Assembly: GCA_937997955.1 (NCBI GenBank) | Contig: CALLDR010000114.1 | Span: 1-7,847, forward strand | Direction of reading: 5' to 3' | Source: an uncultured Emergencia sp. | GTDB lineage: Bacteria; Bacillota; Clostridia; Peptostreptococcales; Anaerovoracaceae | DNA: 7,847 nucleotides | In this document: piece by piece, positions 1 to 6,690 of the stretch | Numbering within the stretch: the first letter of the stretch is position 1 | How the letters are laid out: every line of letters starts with the position of its first letter | Translations under genes and position numbers: made by a program | Notes under the pieces: model-generated | Told to the model about the DNA's origin: nothing | Database searches by the model: none | The model's input: only the letters and a program-made list of their open reading frames with translations

Positions 1-292
1 GATACTGCTGCTGGTGCCGCAGATAGGCTTCGCCGCATTTGGATATGGCAAGATCATCGAAGATGTAGCCGTTGTCGATCTTACTGCCGTCCGGCTTCCT
101 CTCATCTTCAAAGAATCTCCTGAACATGCTCTGGTTCAGCGTCTTGCCGAAACGACGCGGCCGGGTGAACAGAGTCACATTGGCATGAACATCCAAAAAA
201 TCCTTCAGCGCCATGGTCTTATCCACGTAGTACAGATTCATGTCTATCATTCTTTTTATGTCTTCATATCCGATAGGGATCGTTTTTTTCAT
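1..292 (-). CDS. AAA-ATPase-like protein (AAA-ATPase_like / PD-(D/E)XK family), N-terminal part only
   Basis: The gene runs off the left edge, so only the first 97 codons are visible. The product begins MKKTIPIGYEDIKRMID. A short stretch around residues 20-26 (LYYVDKT) is followed by the P-loop-like segment TLFTRPRRFGKT at residues 40-51, with K50 and T51 as the putative nucleotide-binding residues. This arrangement, followed by an IFDDLAIS segment near residue 77, is the hallmark of the AAA-ATPase_like family. Full members usually run several hundred residues and carry a C-terminal PD-(D/E)XK nuclease-like domain, which would lie outside this window. The family occurs in many copies in gut Clostridia and Bacteroidetes, and its cellular role is not settled. 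The ATG at 292 is chosen because GAGG motifs at 297-300 and 302-305 precede it and a promoter sits just upstream. The family call is confident; completeness and function are unknown. Confidence 0.85.
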   Translation of the reverse strand, partial: MKKTIPIGYEDIKRMIDMNLYYVDKTMALKDFLDVHANVTLFTRPRRFGKTLNQSMFRRFFEDERKPDGSKIDNGYIFDDLAISKCGEAYLRHQQQY

Positions 293-335
293 CTGTCCTC
301 ACCTCACTCCTCCGCTTTGCTCTTCTCTATCTTTT

Positions 336-364
336 AGTATACGCTAAGTTTCTGAAAATCACAA
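336..364 (-). promoter_or_regulatory. Sigma-A-type promoter of the AAA-ATPase-like gene
   Basis: Read on the minus strand, a -35 box TTGTGA (359-364) and a -10 box TATACT (336-341) are separated by exactly 17 bp. The -35 matches the TTGACA consensus at four of six positions and the -10 matches TATAAT at five of six. Transcription would start near 329, giving a leader of about 37 nt before the ATG at 292. The -10 lies inside a small inverted repeat with arms TTAG and CTAA (334-347), which could be an operator or chance. The promoter suggests this gene can be expressed independently of the addA-patatin unit upstream. Confidence 0.6.
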
Positions 365-390
365 GGAAAAAGGTTTCCAGCGCCGGACGC

Positions 391-1257
391 TTATCCCAGA
401 TAGGCTTCCAGCTTCGCGCCCAGGCCCTCTGCCACGAAGTAGCCCTCGTCGTAGGCTCTCTTCAGCTTTTTCATATCCTTCTCGGTTCTGCCGATATCCA
501 GATCTCCCATAGGGGCGATGACAAAAGCGCGCCCTGCCGCCTCTTCCCTGCGCAGCAGCTCCAAAGTCTCGTTGTAGACCTTATGGCGGTTCTTCAGCGC
601 CCGGACTAGGCCGGGATACTTGCCGTATTTCAGCTTCAGCAGAGGCACCGCCCGGCTCGGTCCCTTTTGATAGCCGCGGGGCCGGGTCAGGATCACCACG
701 TTTTTCTCGTTGCCCTGTTTGATGGACTGGGCCAGCGGAATGGAGTCCGCGATACCTCCGTCCATGTACTTCCGCCCGTCCAGTTCCACCATCCGGGCCA
801 AAAACGGCAGAGATCCGGAAGCCAGAATATAGTCCACATCGTCGAACATGTCTTTGACCTCAGGATAAGCTGCCTCACCTGTCTCGCAGTCGGTCACCGC
901 CACCTGAAAGCGGATGCCCCGGCGTTGAAAGGCTTCGTTGTCGATGGGATACAGCTCTTCCGGGATCTTGTGGTAGATGAAGTCCACGCCGAACATGTTG
1001 CCTGTCTTTCTCAGGCTGCGCATGCTGCAGTACTCCCAGCGGTCCAGATAATCCGTAGCTGTGGCGAAGGCTCTGCCTCTCTGCCCGCATACATAGCTGC
1101 AGGCGTGGCAAGCCCCCGCTGACACGCCGATCACGTTGTCAAACACGATATCCTTATCCAGAAAATAATCCACGACGCCGGCGGCGAAGATGCCCCTCAT
1201 GCCGCCGCCTTCTATAATCAGACCTGTTTTTGTCAGATCTTTTTTCAAACTGTCCAT
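391..1257 (-). CDS. Patatin-like phospholipase family protein (YjjU-like)
   Basis: The 288-residue product has the complete patatin catalytic signature. The oxyanion-hole glycine loop EGGGMRG is at residues 16-22, the nucleophile elbow GVSAG at 44-48 (nucleophile Ser46), and the dyad Asp in DGG at 166-168 (Asp166). No signal peptide or membrane segment is evident, so a cytoplasmic serine ester or lipid acyl hydrolase is expected; the natural substrate is unknown. Order and spacing of motifs, and a C-terminal IAPMGDLDIGR segment at 247-257, resemble E. coli YjjU, though this protein is shorter than YjjU. The start ATG lies 2 nt past the addA stop, with AGGAGG 7 nt upstream inside addA, so translation is probably coupled to addA. 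Nothing looks truncated. The link to AddA may be only transcriptional convenience. Confidence 0.9.
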   Translation of the reverse strand: MDSLKKDLTKTGLIIEGGGMRGIFAAGVVDYFLDKDIVFDNVIGVSAGACHACSYVCGQRGRAFATATDYLDRWEYCSMRSLRKTGNMFGVDFIYHKIPEELYPIDNEAFQRRGIRFQVAVTDCETGEAAYPEVKDMFDDVDYILASGSLPFLARMVELDGRKYMDGGIADSIPLAQSIKQGNEKNVVILTRPRGYQKGPSRAVPLLKLKYGKYPGLVRALKNRHKVYNETLELLRREEAAGRAFVIAPMGDLDIGRTEKDMKKLKRAYDEGYFVAEGLGAKLEAYLG

Positions 1258-1270
1258 GTCTAATCCTCCT
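1258..1270 (-). promoter_or_regulatory. Ribosome binding site of the patatin gene, embedded in the addA 3' end
   Basis: On the minus strand AGGAGG (1265-1270) stands 7 nt before the patatin ATG at 1257 and lies within the last codons of addA, whose TAG stop occupies 1260-1262. A perfect Shine-Dalgarno inside the preceding gene with a 2-nt intergenic gap is the classic layout for translational coupling or reinitiation. It also fixes the patatin start codon. Confidence 0.8.
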
Positions 1271-4200
1271 GCATTTTGATTTCTCTTCCGATATCAAAGA
1301 GATACAGATACGCCTCGCCCACCGGCAGTCCCGCAGCCGCGGTCAGCGCCTGCCGGTAGATTTCGATCTGTTTTCCATAGCTGCCCCGCAGCCGCTCCGC
1401 CTCCTGCTCAAAAGGCTTTGACAGGTCGATCCAGTTGGTCTTGTAATCCAGCAGTACTAACCGTCCCTCCTCTTCAAAGAAGCAGTCGATGACGCCCTGC
1501 ACCACGATGGTCTCTCCTTCCAGCTCCTGCAGCAGGTTGAAAGGCCGCTCCCGATGCAGTCTTCCCCCATCAAAGGCTTCCGCGCAGCGCATTCCCAGGC
1601 CAGACCTGAAGAAGTCGGCCAGTCTGGACAGATCCACCGCTGCCAGCTCCTCCTGCGTAAAGATCTCTCTTTCCGCCATCTCTGCCGCTGCCTGCTGAAT
1701 ATAGGGAAGCCCCTCCCGGCAGGCCCTTCCAAAGTCGATCCGCTCCATAAGGCCATGATAGACGGTCCCCCGCTCTGCCGCCGTCAGCTTCTTCTCTCCC
1801 TGGCGGAACTTCGGCACTGCCAGGGTAATCTCAGCGGTCTGCGTTCCCTCCCGGTTCAGCTCTGTTACCGAATACTTGGATTTCAAGGTCCGGGACTTCT
1901 CATAGGGATATACGAAATCCAGCCGCCGCAGAATCTCCCGCTGCTTCTCAGGACTGGGCTCACCGTCGTAAATGTCCCAGTCCATCGGGTTTCCGCACCG
2001 CTGTCCGCGCCGCGCGCCCGCCGGTGAAAGCAGGTTGGCGTCCACCATCTGGAAGTCGGACACCTGACCGATCATATCCAGGTAGCAGCTGTCCCCGATC
2101 AGCCCCGTATCCCGGTTTTCCATGAACTTAGCGCCGTCCCGGACGCATCCTGTCAGATACAGCAGATCCTTGGCCCGCGTCAGAGCCACGTAGAGGATCC
2201 GAATCTCCTCCTGGTATTCTTCGCTGTGAATCTGCTTGCCGATGAGCCGCTGCAGCAGGGTCTGCTTGTACCAGTGGCCCTCAAAATCCGCCAGGGTCAT
2301 GCCCAGCCCAAGATCCTTGTGCAGAGTCACGCCCCGGCCCATCTTGGTATAGTTGAGCCGTCTTCCCAGGCCGCTGACGATGACCATGGGAAATTCCAGA
2401 CCCTTGCTCTTGTGAATGGTCATGATCCGCACCAGGTCGTCGTTTTCTCCCACCAGCTTCACCTGCCCCATGGGAACCTTCCGCGTCTTCACCGCGTCGA
2501 TGTAGCGAACAAAGCTGTACAGGGAGCCCTGGCGGGTCTGGCTGTAGGCCTCGGCCTTGTCCACCAGGGCGCGAAGGTTGGCCTGCCTCTGGCTGCCGTT
2601 TGGCTGGGTCCCCATCTGCAGGTAATATCCTGTTTCCAGCAGCAGGCTCCAGATAAACTTTCCCAGCGGCATGGAGGCGGCGGTTTCTTTCCACCGGCGC
2701 AGATCAGAAAGCGCCGCCGCGCATTTTTCGGCCAGTGGATCTGCCGCGGCGCCGTCGGAAGCCGCGGCTTCAGCTCTCTCTGAACCGTCGTCTAACGCCG
2801 CAGCCCCAGACGCTGACGCAGCGCCGGACGGAAACCCCTTTGATGCGCAGGTCATGAACGCCTCGGCGTAGGACCCCTCCCGGCACGCCGCTCTGACCCG
2901 GCCCAGCTCCTCTGCGGAAAAACCGAAGATCTCTGAGTGGAGCACGCTGATCAGGGGCACGTCCTGCATCTTATTGTCTATTACCGATAGAAGATTCATG
3001 AATACTTCGATCTCTATGGTGTCGAAATAGCCGTCGCTGTCGTCGACAAAGCTTTCGATGCCGCTTTCTTTCAGGGCGTTGACGAAGATGTCCGCGTAGT
3101 TTTTTACACCGCGCATGAGCACGACGATGTCGGACAGGCGCAAAGTGCGCTCGCATCCCATCTTATGATCAAAGAAGGTCCGGCCCAGGTTTTCTCGTAT
3201 GAGACGGCAGACCTGCAGGGCCTCGATCTCCGCGCTCCGCAGGGCTGCCAGCTCCTCGTCGGCGTCGTCAACGCTGGCCATGTCCACCACCCGCAGAGCC
3301 GGCGTATAGAGATGGGGACCGTCGTATTCCACGCCTTTGTACAGCATGGCCTGAGCGTCGTAGCCCTCCATCAGGTCCCCGAAGATCAGGTTGATCTCGT
3401 CCAGGATCGGGCCCTTGCTCCGGAAATTCCGGTTGAGATCGATCTTCACGGACTTGTCCATGTCGGCTCCGTATGCCTCGTATTTGCGGCGGAAGATCTC
3501 CGGCTCCGCCAGGCGGAACTTGTAGATGCTCTGCTTGATGTCGCCTACCATGAACAGGTTATCCTCCCTTTTTATCCGGGAAATGATCTCCTCCTGCAAT
3601 ATATTGGTATCCTGATATTCATCGATAAAAATATACTGAAACTTATTTCTGTAATACGCGGCGGCGTCCGGGGATTCCAAAATCTCCAGGCAGAAATGCT
3701 CGATGTCGTTGAAGTCCACCAGCCGCCGCTCGGCCTTCGCGTCGGCAAAGATCTGGTCAAAATCCAGCAGCAGGCGGCGCAGGGTCTCAGCCTTCGGCGC
3801 GGTCTGGTTCAGCTCAAGAACCTGATCCGAAAGCTCTTCACCGAAGCACAGCTTTTTCAGATCGCTGACCGCGGAGGACGCCCGCTTTCTCAGGGCGCTG
3901 ACCAGGGGCTTCACCGGCTCATAATCTTCTTTTTCCTCTTTCTTCGCCGACAGCCTGACCGAGGACAGACTGAATATCGCCGCCCGGGTCTGATCAAAAT
4001 CCTGCCCGCCGGCGGCCTGGATCATGGCCTGATAGGCCGGAAGCTCTTCCTGCCGCAGCTTATCCGCCAGCCGGTCAAGGCCGGCCTCTTCAAGAACGCC
4101 GACGGCCTGTTCTTCCCGCTCCAGCGCCTCTGCCAGGGCCTGACCGACGTACGCCCACAGCTGTTCCATCAAGGGAGACGCGGCAAATTCCTCCGGCGAA

Positions 4201-4793
4201 AGCTTCAGCGCTTCGATTTTCTCATCCAGCCACTGCCAGGGATACGGCAGGGATTGAAGGACGTTGTAGGCGCTGTCCAGAAGCTCCCGGATCTGGTTCA
4301 AATTCCGCTCGTCGCTGTACCAGCCCAGGAAATCGTAGAAGGCTTCGCTGCCCTCCGCGAAGGACGATTCTAACAAAAGATCCATGGCGTCTTCCTTCAA
4401 AATGGTCCGCTGTGCGTCATCGCAGATAGAAAAGGACGGTTCTATGTCCGCCGTATAGAAGAACCTCCGGATCACGTCCAGGGCAAAGGCGTGGAAGGTG
4501 CTGATGTTGGCCCGCGGCAGCAGGTTCAGCTGCTGCCGCAGTTTTTCACTGTTTTCAGGGTCCGTCTCGATCTCTTTATACAGGGCGGCGCGTATCTTCT
4601 CTTTCATTTCCGCGGCCGCCGCGTTGGTAAAGGTGACGATGAGCATCCTGTCAATGGAAACACCGTCCTCTATGATCAGTTTTTTGATGCGCTCCACCAG
4701 GACCGCCGTCTTTCCCGATCCGGCGGCCGCCGCCACCAGGATGTTGGCGTTCCGGCGGTCGATGGCTTCCCGCTGTTCTCTTGTCCAGTTCAT
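1260..4793 (-). CDS. addA: AddA, ATP-dependent helicase/nuclease subunit A (AddAB/RexAB double-strand-break repair)
   Basis: AddA is the helicase-nuclease subunit that, with AddB, resects DNA double-strand breaks for recombination. The 1177-residue product, close to the family's usual length, carries all superfamily-1 helicase motifs. They are a Q-motif-like WTREQREAI (3-11), Walker A AGSGKT (24-29, Lys28), motif Ia VTFTNAAAAEM (53-63), Walker B FIDEYQDTN (389-397), motif III VGDIKQSIYKFR (416-427), motif IV LNRNFRS (453-459), motif V TIHKSKGLEF (792-801) and motif VI LYVALTRAKD (867-876). The C-terminal RecB-type nuclease is intact, with His1013 (GTVYHGLME), Asp1103 (GVID), Asp1116 and Lys1118 (LLDYKT). 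Oddities are a roughly 35-residue Ala/Ser-rich stretch at 656-690 and the lack of an adjacent addB: the upstream neighbour is divergent gpmI. The ATG at 4793 follows GAGG (4804-4807) at a rather long 10-nt spacing. Downstream is the coupled patatin gene. Confidence 0.96.
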   Translation of the reverse strand: MNWTREQREAIDRRNANILVAAAAGSGKTAVLVERIKKLIIEDGVSIDRMLIVTFTNAAAAEMKEKIRAALYKEIETDPENSEKLRQQLNLLPRANISTFHAFALDVIRRFFYTADIEPSFSICDDAQRTILKEDAMDLLLESSFAEGSEAFYDFLGWYSDERNLNQIRELLDSAYNVLQSLPYPWQWLDEKIEALKLSPEEFAASPLMEQLWAYVGQALAEALEREEQAVGVLEEAGLDRLADKLRQEELPAYQAMIQAAGGQDFDQTRAAIFSLSSVRLSAKKEEKEDYEPVKPLVSALRKRASSAVSDLKKLCFGEELSDQVLELNQTAPKAETLRRLLLDFDQIFADAKAERRLVDFNDIEHFCLEILESPDAAAYYRNKFQYIFIDEYQDTNILQEEIISRIKREDNLFMVGDIKQSIYKFRLAEPEIFRRKYEAYGADMDKSVKIDLNRNFRSKGPILDEINLIFGDLMEGYDAQAMLYKGVEYDGPHLYTPALRVVDMASVDDADEELAALRSAEIEALQVCRLIRENLGRTFFDHKMGCERTLRLSDIVVLMRGVKNYADIFVNALKESGIESFVDDSDGYFDTIEIEVFMNLLSVIDNKMQDVPLISVLHSEIFGFSAEELGRVRAACREGSYAEAFMTCASKGFPSGAASASGAAALDDGSERAEAAASDGAAADPLAEKCAAALSDLRRWKETAASMPLGKFIWSLLLETGYYLQMGTQPNGSQRQANLRALVDKAEAYSQTRQGSLYSFVRYIDAVKTRKVPMGQVKLVGENDDLVRIMTIHKSKGLEFPMVIVSGLGRRLNYTKMGRGVTLHKDLGLGMTLADFEGHWYKQTLLQRLIGKQIHSEEYQEEIRILYVALTRAKDLLYLTGCVRDGAKFMENRDTGLIGDSCYLDMIGQVSDFQMVDANLLSPAGARRGQRCGNPMDWDIYDGEPSPEKQREILRRLDFVYPYEKSRTLKSKYSVTELNREGTQTAEITLAVPKFRQGEKKLTAAERGTVYHGLMERIDFGRACREGLPYIQQAAAEMAEREIFTQEELAAVDLSRLADFFRSGLGMRCAEAFDGGRLHRERPFNLLQELEGETIVVQGVIDCFFEEEGRLVLLDYKTNWIDLSKPFEQEAERLRGSYGKQIEIYRQALTAAAGLPVGEAYLYLFDIGREIKMQED

Positions 4794-4800
4794 GTATTAT

Positions 4801-4807
4801 TTACCTC
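4801..4807 (-). promoter_or_regulatory. addA ribosome binding site with overlapping stop codon of a short upstream frame
   Basis: On the minus strand GAGG (4804-4807) lies 10 nt upstream of the addA ATG at 4793, longer than the usual 6-9 nt. It is directly followed by TAA (4801-4803), which closes a 25-codon frame starting with ATG at 4878. Translation of that frame would run through the addA Shine-Dalgarno, so it could in principle couple to addA. The short frame itself lacks a clear ribosome binding site. Confidence 0.45.
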
Positions 4808-4864
4808 AAAATCTTCAGCGCGCCTGCGGCGGCATGATCTCGCGCAAAATTTTTGATCGCAGTG

Positions 4865-4884
4865 GCATTACAGCGCATTACAGC
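4865..4884. repeat. Tandem direct repeat, 2 x GCATTACAGC
   Basis: Two perfect head-to-tail copies of the 10-mer GCATTACAGC occupy 4865-4874 and 4875-4884. They are followed by GCTG, which creates the palindrome AGCGCT (4883-4888) at the junction. The 10-bp period, about one helical turn, would put both copies on the same face of the DNA, as for a dimeric regulator. The sequence is not a site I recognise, and a small replication-slippage duplication explains it equally well. Confidence 0.6.
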
Positions 4885-5047
4885 GCTGCCGGTTATCCGA
4901 AAAAAGCAAAAAAGTCCTTTTTTAGTTAAAATCCGAACCAAAAGCTGCACCTAAATTTCAAAAAACACTTTTTCCAGACAACGCCCTCCATGCCGCTTCT
5001 GCCAGCCTGCCGCCACAGGTTTGCCGTATACATTTTTTCTCTCTGTC

Positions 5048-5076
5048 TTCCATTATATCAAAATCTTTGTTATAAT
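5048..5076 (+). promoter_or_regulatory. gpmI promoter with extended -10
   Basis: An extended -10, TG-N-TATAAT, occupies 5068-5076 (TATAAT at 5071-5076, a perfect hexamer). At the 17-bp position the -35 would be TTCCAT (5048-5053), matching only three consensus bases, which is typical of extended -10 promoters. Transcription would start near 5083, leaving a leader of about 39 nt. AGGAG (5110-5114) then lies 7 nt before the gpmI ATG at 5122. The leader is too short and unstructured for a riboswitch. Confidence 0.7.
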
Positions 5077-5080
5077 AAAA
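5052..5080 (-). promoter_or_regulatory. Candidate addA promoter, divergent and overlapping the gpmI promoter
   Basis: On the minus strand TG-N-TATAAT occupies 5052-5060 (TATAAT at 5052-5057), again a perfect extended -10. The 17-bp-spaced -35 position (5075-5080) reads TTTTAT, a poor match. Transcription would start near 5045, about 250 nt before the addA ATG, which is a long leader. Each -10 overlaps the -35 position of the opposing promoter, so polymerase binding should be mutually exclusive. Confidence 0.5.
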
Positions 5081-5121
5081 GTCAGCAAAACATCACAAAT
5101 TGAAAAATCAGGAGAAGAACC

Positions 5122-6660
5122 ATGAGAATACAAAAACGACCGACCATGCTGATGATCCTAGATGGCTTCGGCCTGAATGACCGCAGGGAAGGCAACGCCA
5201 TCGCCCAGGCGGACACGCCGAATCTGGACCGGATCTTCCGCAGCTATCCCCATACCCGCTTATCTGCCTGCGGCCTGGCGGTAGGCCTGCCGGAAGGCCA
5301 GATGGGAAACTCTGAGGTGGGCCATCTGAACATCGGCGCCGGGCGGGTGGTCTATCAGGAGCTGACCCGCATTTCAAAGGCCATCGAAGACGGGGATTTT
5401 TTCGAGAATCCCGCTTTGACGGCCGCGATGGATCATGCCTTGTCAAAGGGCTCTGCCCTGCATCTGCTGGGGCTGCTCTCTGACGGCGGCGTTCACAGCC
5501 ATATCAGCCACCTTTTCGCCCTGCTGGACATGGCGAAGAAAAAAGGATTGCCGAAGGTCTATGTCCACTGTTTCCTGGACGGCCGAGATGTGCCGCCCCG
5601 CTGCGCCAATCAATACATAGAAGCGCTGCAGATCCACATGGACCAGCTGGGCGTCGGCCAGATCGCCACAGTGGCGGGAAGGTACTACGCCATGGACAGA
5701 GACAAACGCTGGGACAGGGTAGAAGCCGCCTACGACTGCATGACCCTGGGCCGCGGATTTGAGGAAGCTTCTGGCTGCGCCGCTGTAGACGCCGCCTACG
5801 AGCGCGATGAAAACGATGAGTTCGTAAAGCCGACATTTACATCTGAAGCTGCTGCAGGCGAAGGGACCGTGTCGGACGGAGACGCTTTGATCATGTTCAA
5901 TTTCCGGCCTGACAGAGCCAGAGAGATCACCCGCGCTTTCGTGGACCCTGACTTTGACGGTTTTACCAGAAAGAAGCAGCCGAAAGACATCAAATACGTC
6001 TGCATGACCCAGTACGATGCCTCCATGCCTAATGTGGAGATCGCATTCCCGCCTCAGACTCTCGAAAACACCTTCGGAGACTATATCTCTTCTCTGGGGC
6101 TGTCCCAGCTGCGCATCGCGGAGACGGAAAAATACGCTCATGTAACCTTCTTTTTCAACGGCGGCGTGGAAGCGCCGCGGGACGGAGAGGACCGGATTCT
6201 GGTGCCGTCCCCGAAGGTTGCGACCTACGACCTGCAGCCGGAGATGAGCGCGCCGGAGGTGACTTCGCGGGTGCTGGAGCAGATCGACGCGGAAAAATAT
6301 GACTGCATTGTCCTCAATTTCGCCAACGCGGACATGGTAGGCCATACGGGTGTCTTTGACGCGGCGGTCAAAGCCATCGAAACCCTGGATGCCTGCGTGC
6401 CGAAGATCGTCAGCGCGGTACTGGCAAAGGGCGGACAAATCCTTTTGACGGCGGATCACGGCAACGCGGACTGTATGGTTGATGAGGCCGGCAACATCGT
6501 CACAGCCCACTCCCTCAACCAGGTTCCTCTGGTACATATCTCAGACGCGCCGGTACAACTGTCGGAAGGCGGACGGCTCTGCGATATCGCGCCGACTATG
6601 CTGGCCCTGATGGGTCTTTCGATCCCGGAGGAAATGACGGGACGGAGCCTGGTAGAATAA
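5122..6660 (+). CDS. gpmI: 2,3-bisphosphoglycerate-independent phosphoglycerate mutase (iPGM)
   Basis: The enzyme interconverts 3- and 2-phosphoglycerate in cytoplasmic glycolysis and gluconeogenesis (EC 5.4.2.12), using two Mn ions and a phosphoserine intermediate. At 512 residues it is the standard length. Metal and catalytic residues are all present in alkaline-phosphatase-superfamily order: Asp14 (LDGFG), nucleophile Ser64 in GNSEVGH (62-68), Asp404 and His408 (NADMVGH), Asp445 and His446 (TADHGN) and His463 (TAHS). Substrate-binding residues of the inserted transferase domain are visible as His125 (DGGVHSH), Asp153 to Arg155 (DGRDVPP), Arg187, Arg193, Arg262, Arg265 and Lys337. GNSEVGH separates it from the related phosphopentomutase DeoB. 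The start follows AGGAG at 7 nt. It is the first gene of a probable two-gene operon; related Bacillus enzymes are pH-sensitive through Mn binding. Confidence 0.98.
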   Translation: MRIQKRPTMLMILDGFGLNDRREGNAIAQADTPNLDRIFRSYPHTRLSACGLAVGLPEGQMGNSEVGHLNIGAGRVVYQELTRISKAIEDGDFFENPALTAAMDHALSKGSALHLLGLLSDGGVHSHISHLFALLDMAKKKGLPKVYVHCFLDGRDVPPRCANQYIEALQIHMDQLGVGQIATVAGRYYAMDRDKRWDRVEAAYDCMTLGRGFEEASGCAAVDAAYERDENDEFVKPTFTSEAAAGEGTVSDGDALIMFNFRPDRAREITRAFVDPDFDGFTRKKQPKDIKYVCMTQYDASMPNVEIAFPPQTLENTFGDYISSLGLSQLRIAETEKYAHVTFFFNGGVEAPRDGEDRILVPSPKVATYDLQPEMSAPEVTSRVLEQIDAEKYDCIVLNFANADMVGHTGVFDAAVKAIETLDACVPKIVSAVLAKGGQILLTADHGNADCMVDEAGNIVTAHSLNQVPLVHISDAPVQLSEGGRLCDIAPTMLALMGLSIPEEMTGRSLVE

Positions 6661-6690
6661 AGGTTTGATGAAACAGGAGGAATTGGATTC

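Larger units (their letters stand above)
4794..5121. other. Divergent intergenic region between addA and gpmI
   Basis: This 328-bp spacer has no supported gene. Its right part (5048-5080) holds the back-to-back promoters described separately. Its left 250 bp would be the addA leader if addA uses that promoter. The leader region holds a tandem 10-mer (4865-4884) and two A-tract/T-tract inverted repeats (around 4899-4924 and 4958-4973). It also holds short open frames on the minus strand (4926-5033, 35 codons; 4801-4878, 25 codons with its TAA 7 nt before the addA ATG), none with a good ribosome binding site. No riboswitch, tRNA or small RNA is recognised. A closer addA promoter is possible but no strong candidate is seen. 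Confidence 0.7.

Noticed and set aside
14..337. 107-codon plus-strand frame at the left edge
   Set aside because: It is antisense to the AAA-ATPase-like gene, whose P-loop segment and ribosome binding site support the minus strand.
365..393. Possible terminator after the patatin gene
   Set aside because: AGCG/CGCT arms (379-382 and 388-391) give only a 4-bp stem overlapping the stop codon, and the T-tract is short and 8-9 nt away. This is too weak to call.
3165..4373. 402-codon open frame on the plus strand, antisense to addA
   Set aside because: It lies wholly inside addA, whose helicase motifs are unmistakable. Its translation has no recognisable domain, and such long antisense frames arise from codon bias in G+C-rich genes.
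4899..4973. A-tract/T-tract inverted repeats as intrinsic terminators in the addA-gpmI spacer
   Set aside because: The stems are pure A-T pairs of 5-6 bp with no G-C content, and no transcript needs to end there.
4926..5033. 35-codon minus-strand frame beginning MYTANLWRQ in the addA leader
   Set aside because: It has no convincing Shine-Dalgarno and no recognisable product. It could be a leader peptide only if the addA start is confirmed near 5045.
4990..5103. 37-codon plus-strand frame beginning MPLLPACRHRF in the addA-gpmI spacer
   Set aside because: It has no ribosome binding site and runs through both divergent -10 elements, so the gpmI promoter would not transcribe its start.
5443..6537. 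364-codon open frame on the minus strand, antisense to gpmI
   Set aside because: It is fully covered by the intact gpmI with all catalytic residues. It is a composition-driven shadow frame with no family resemblance.
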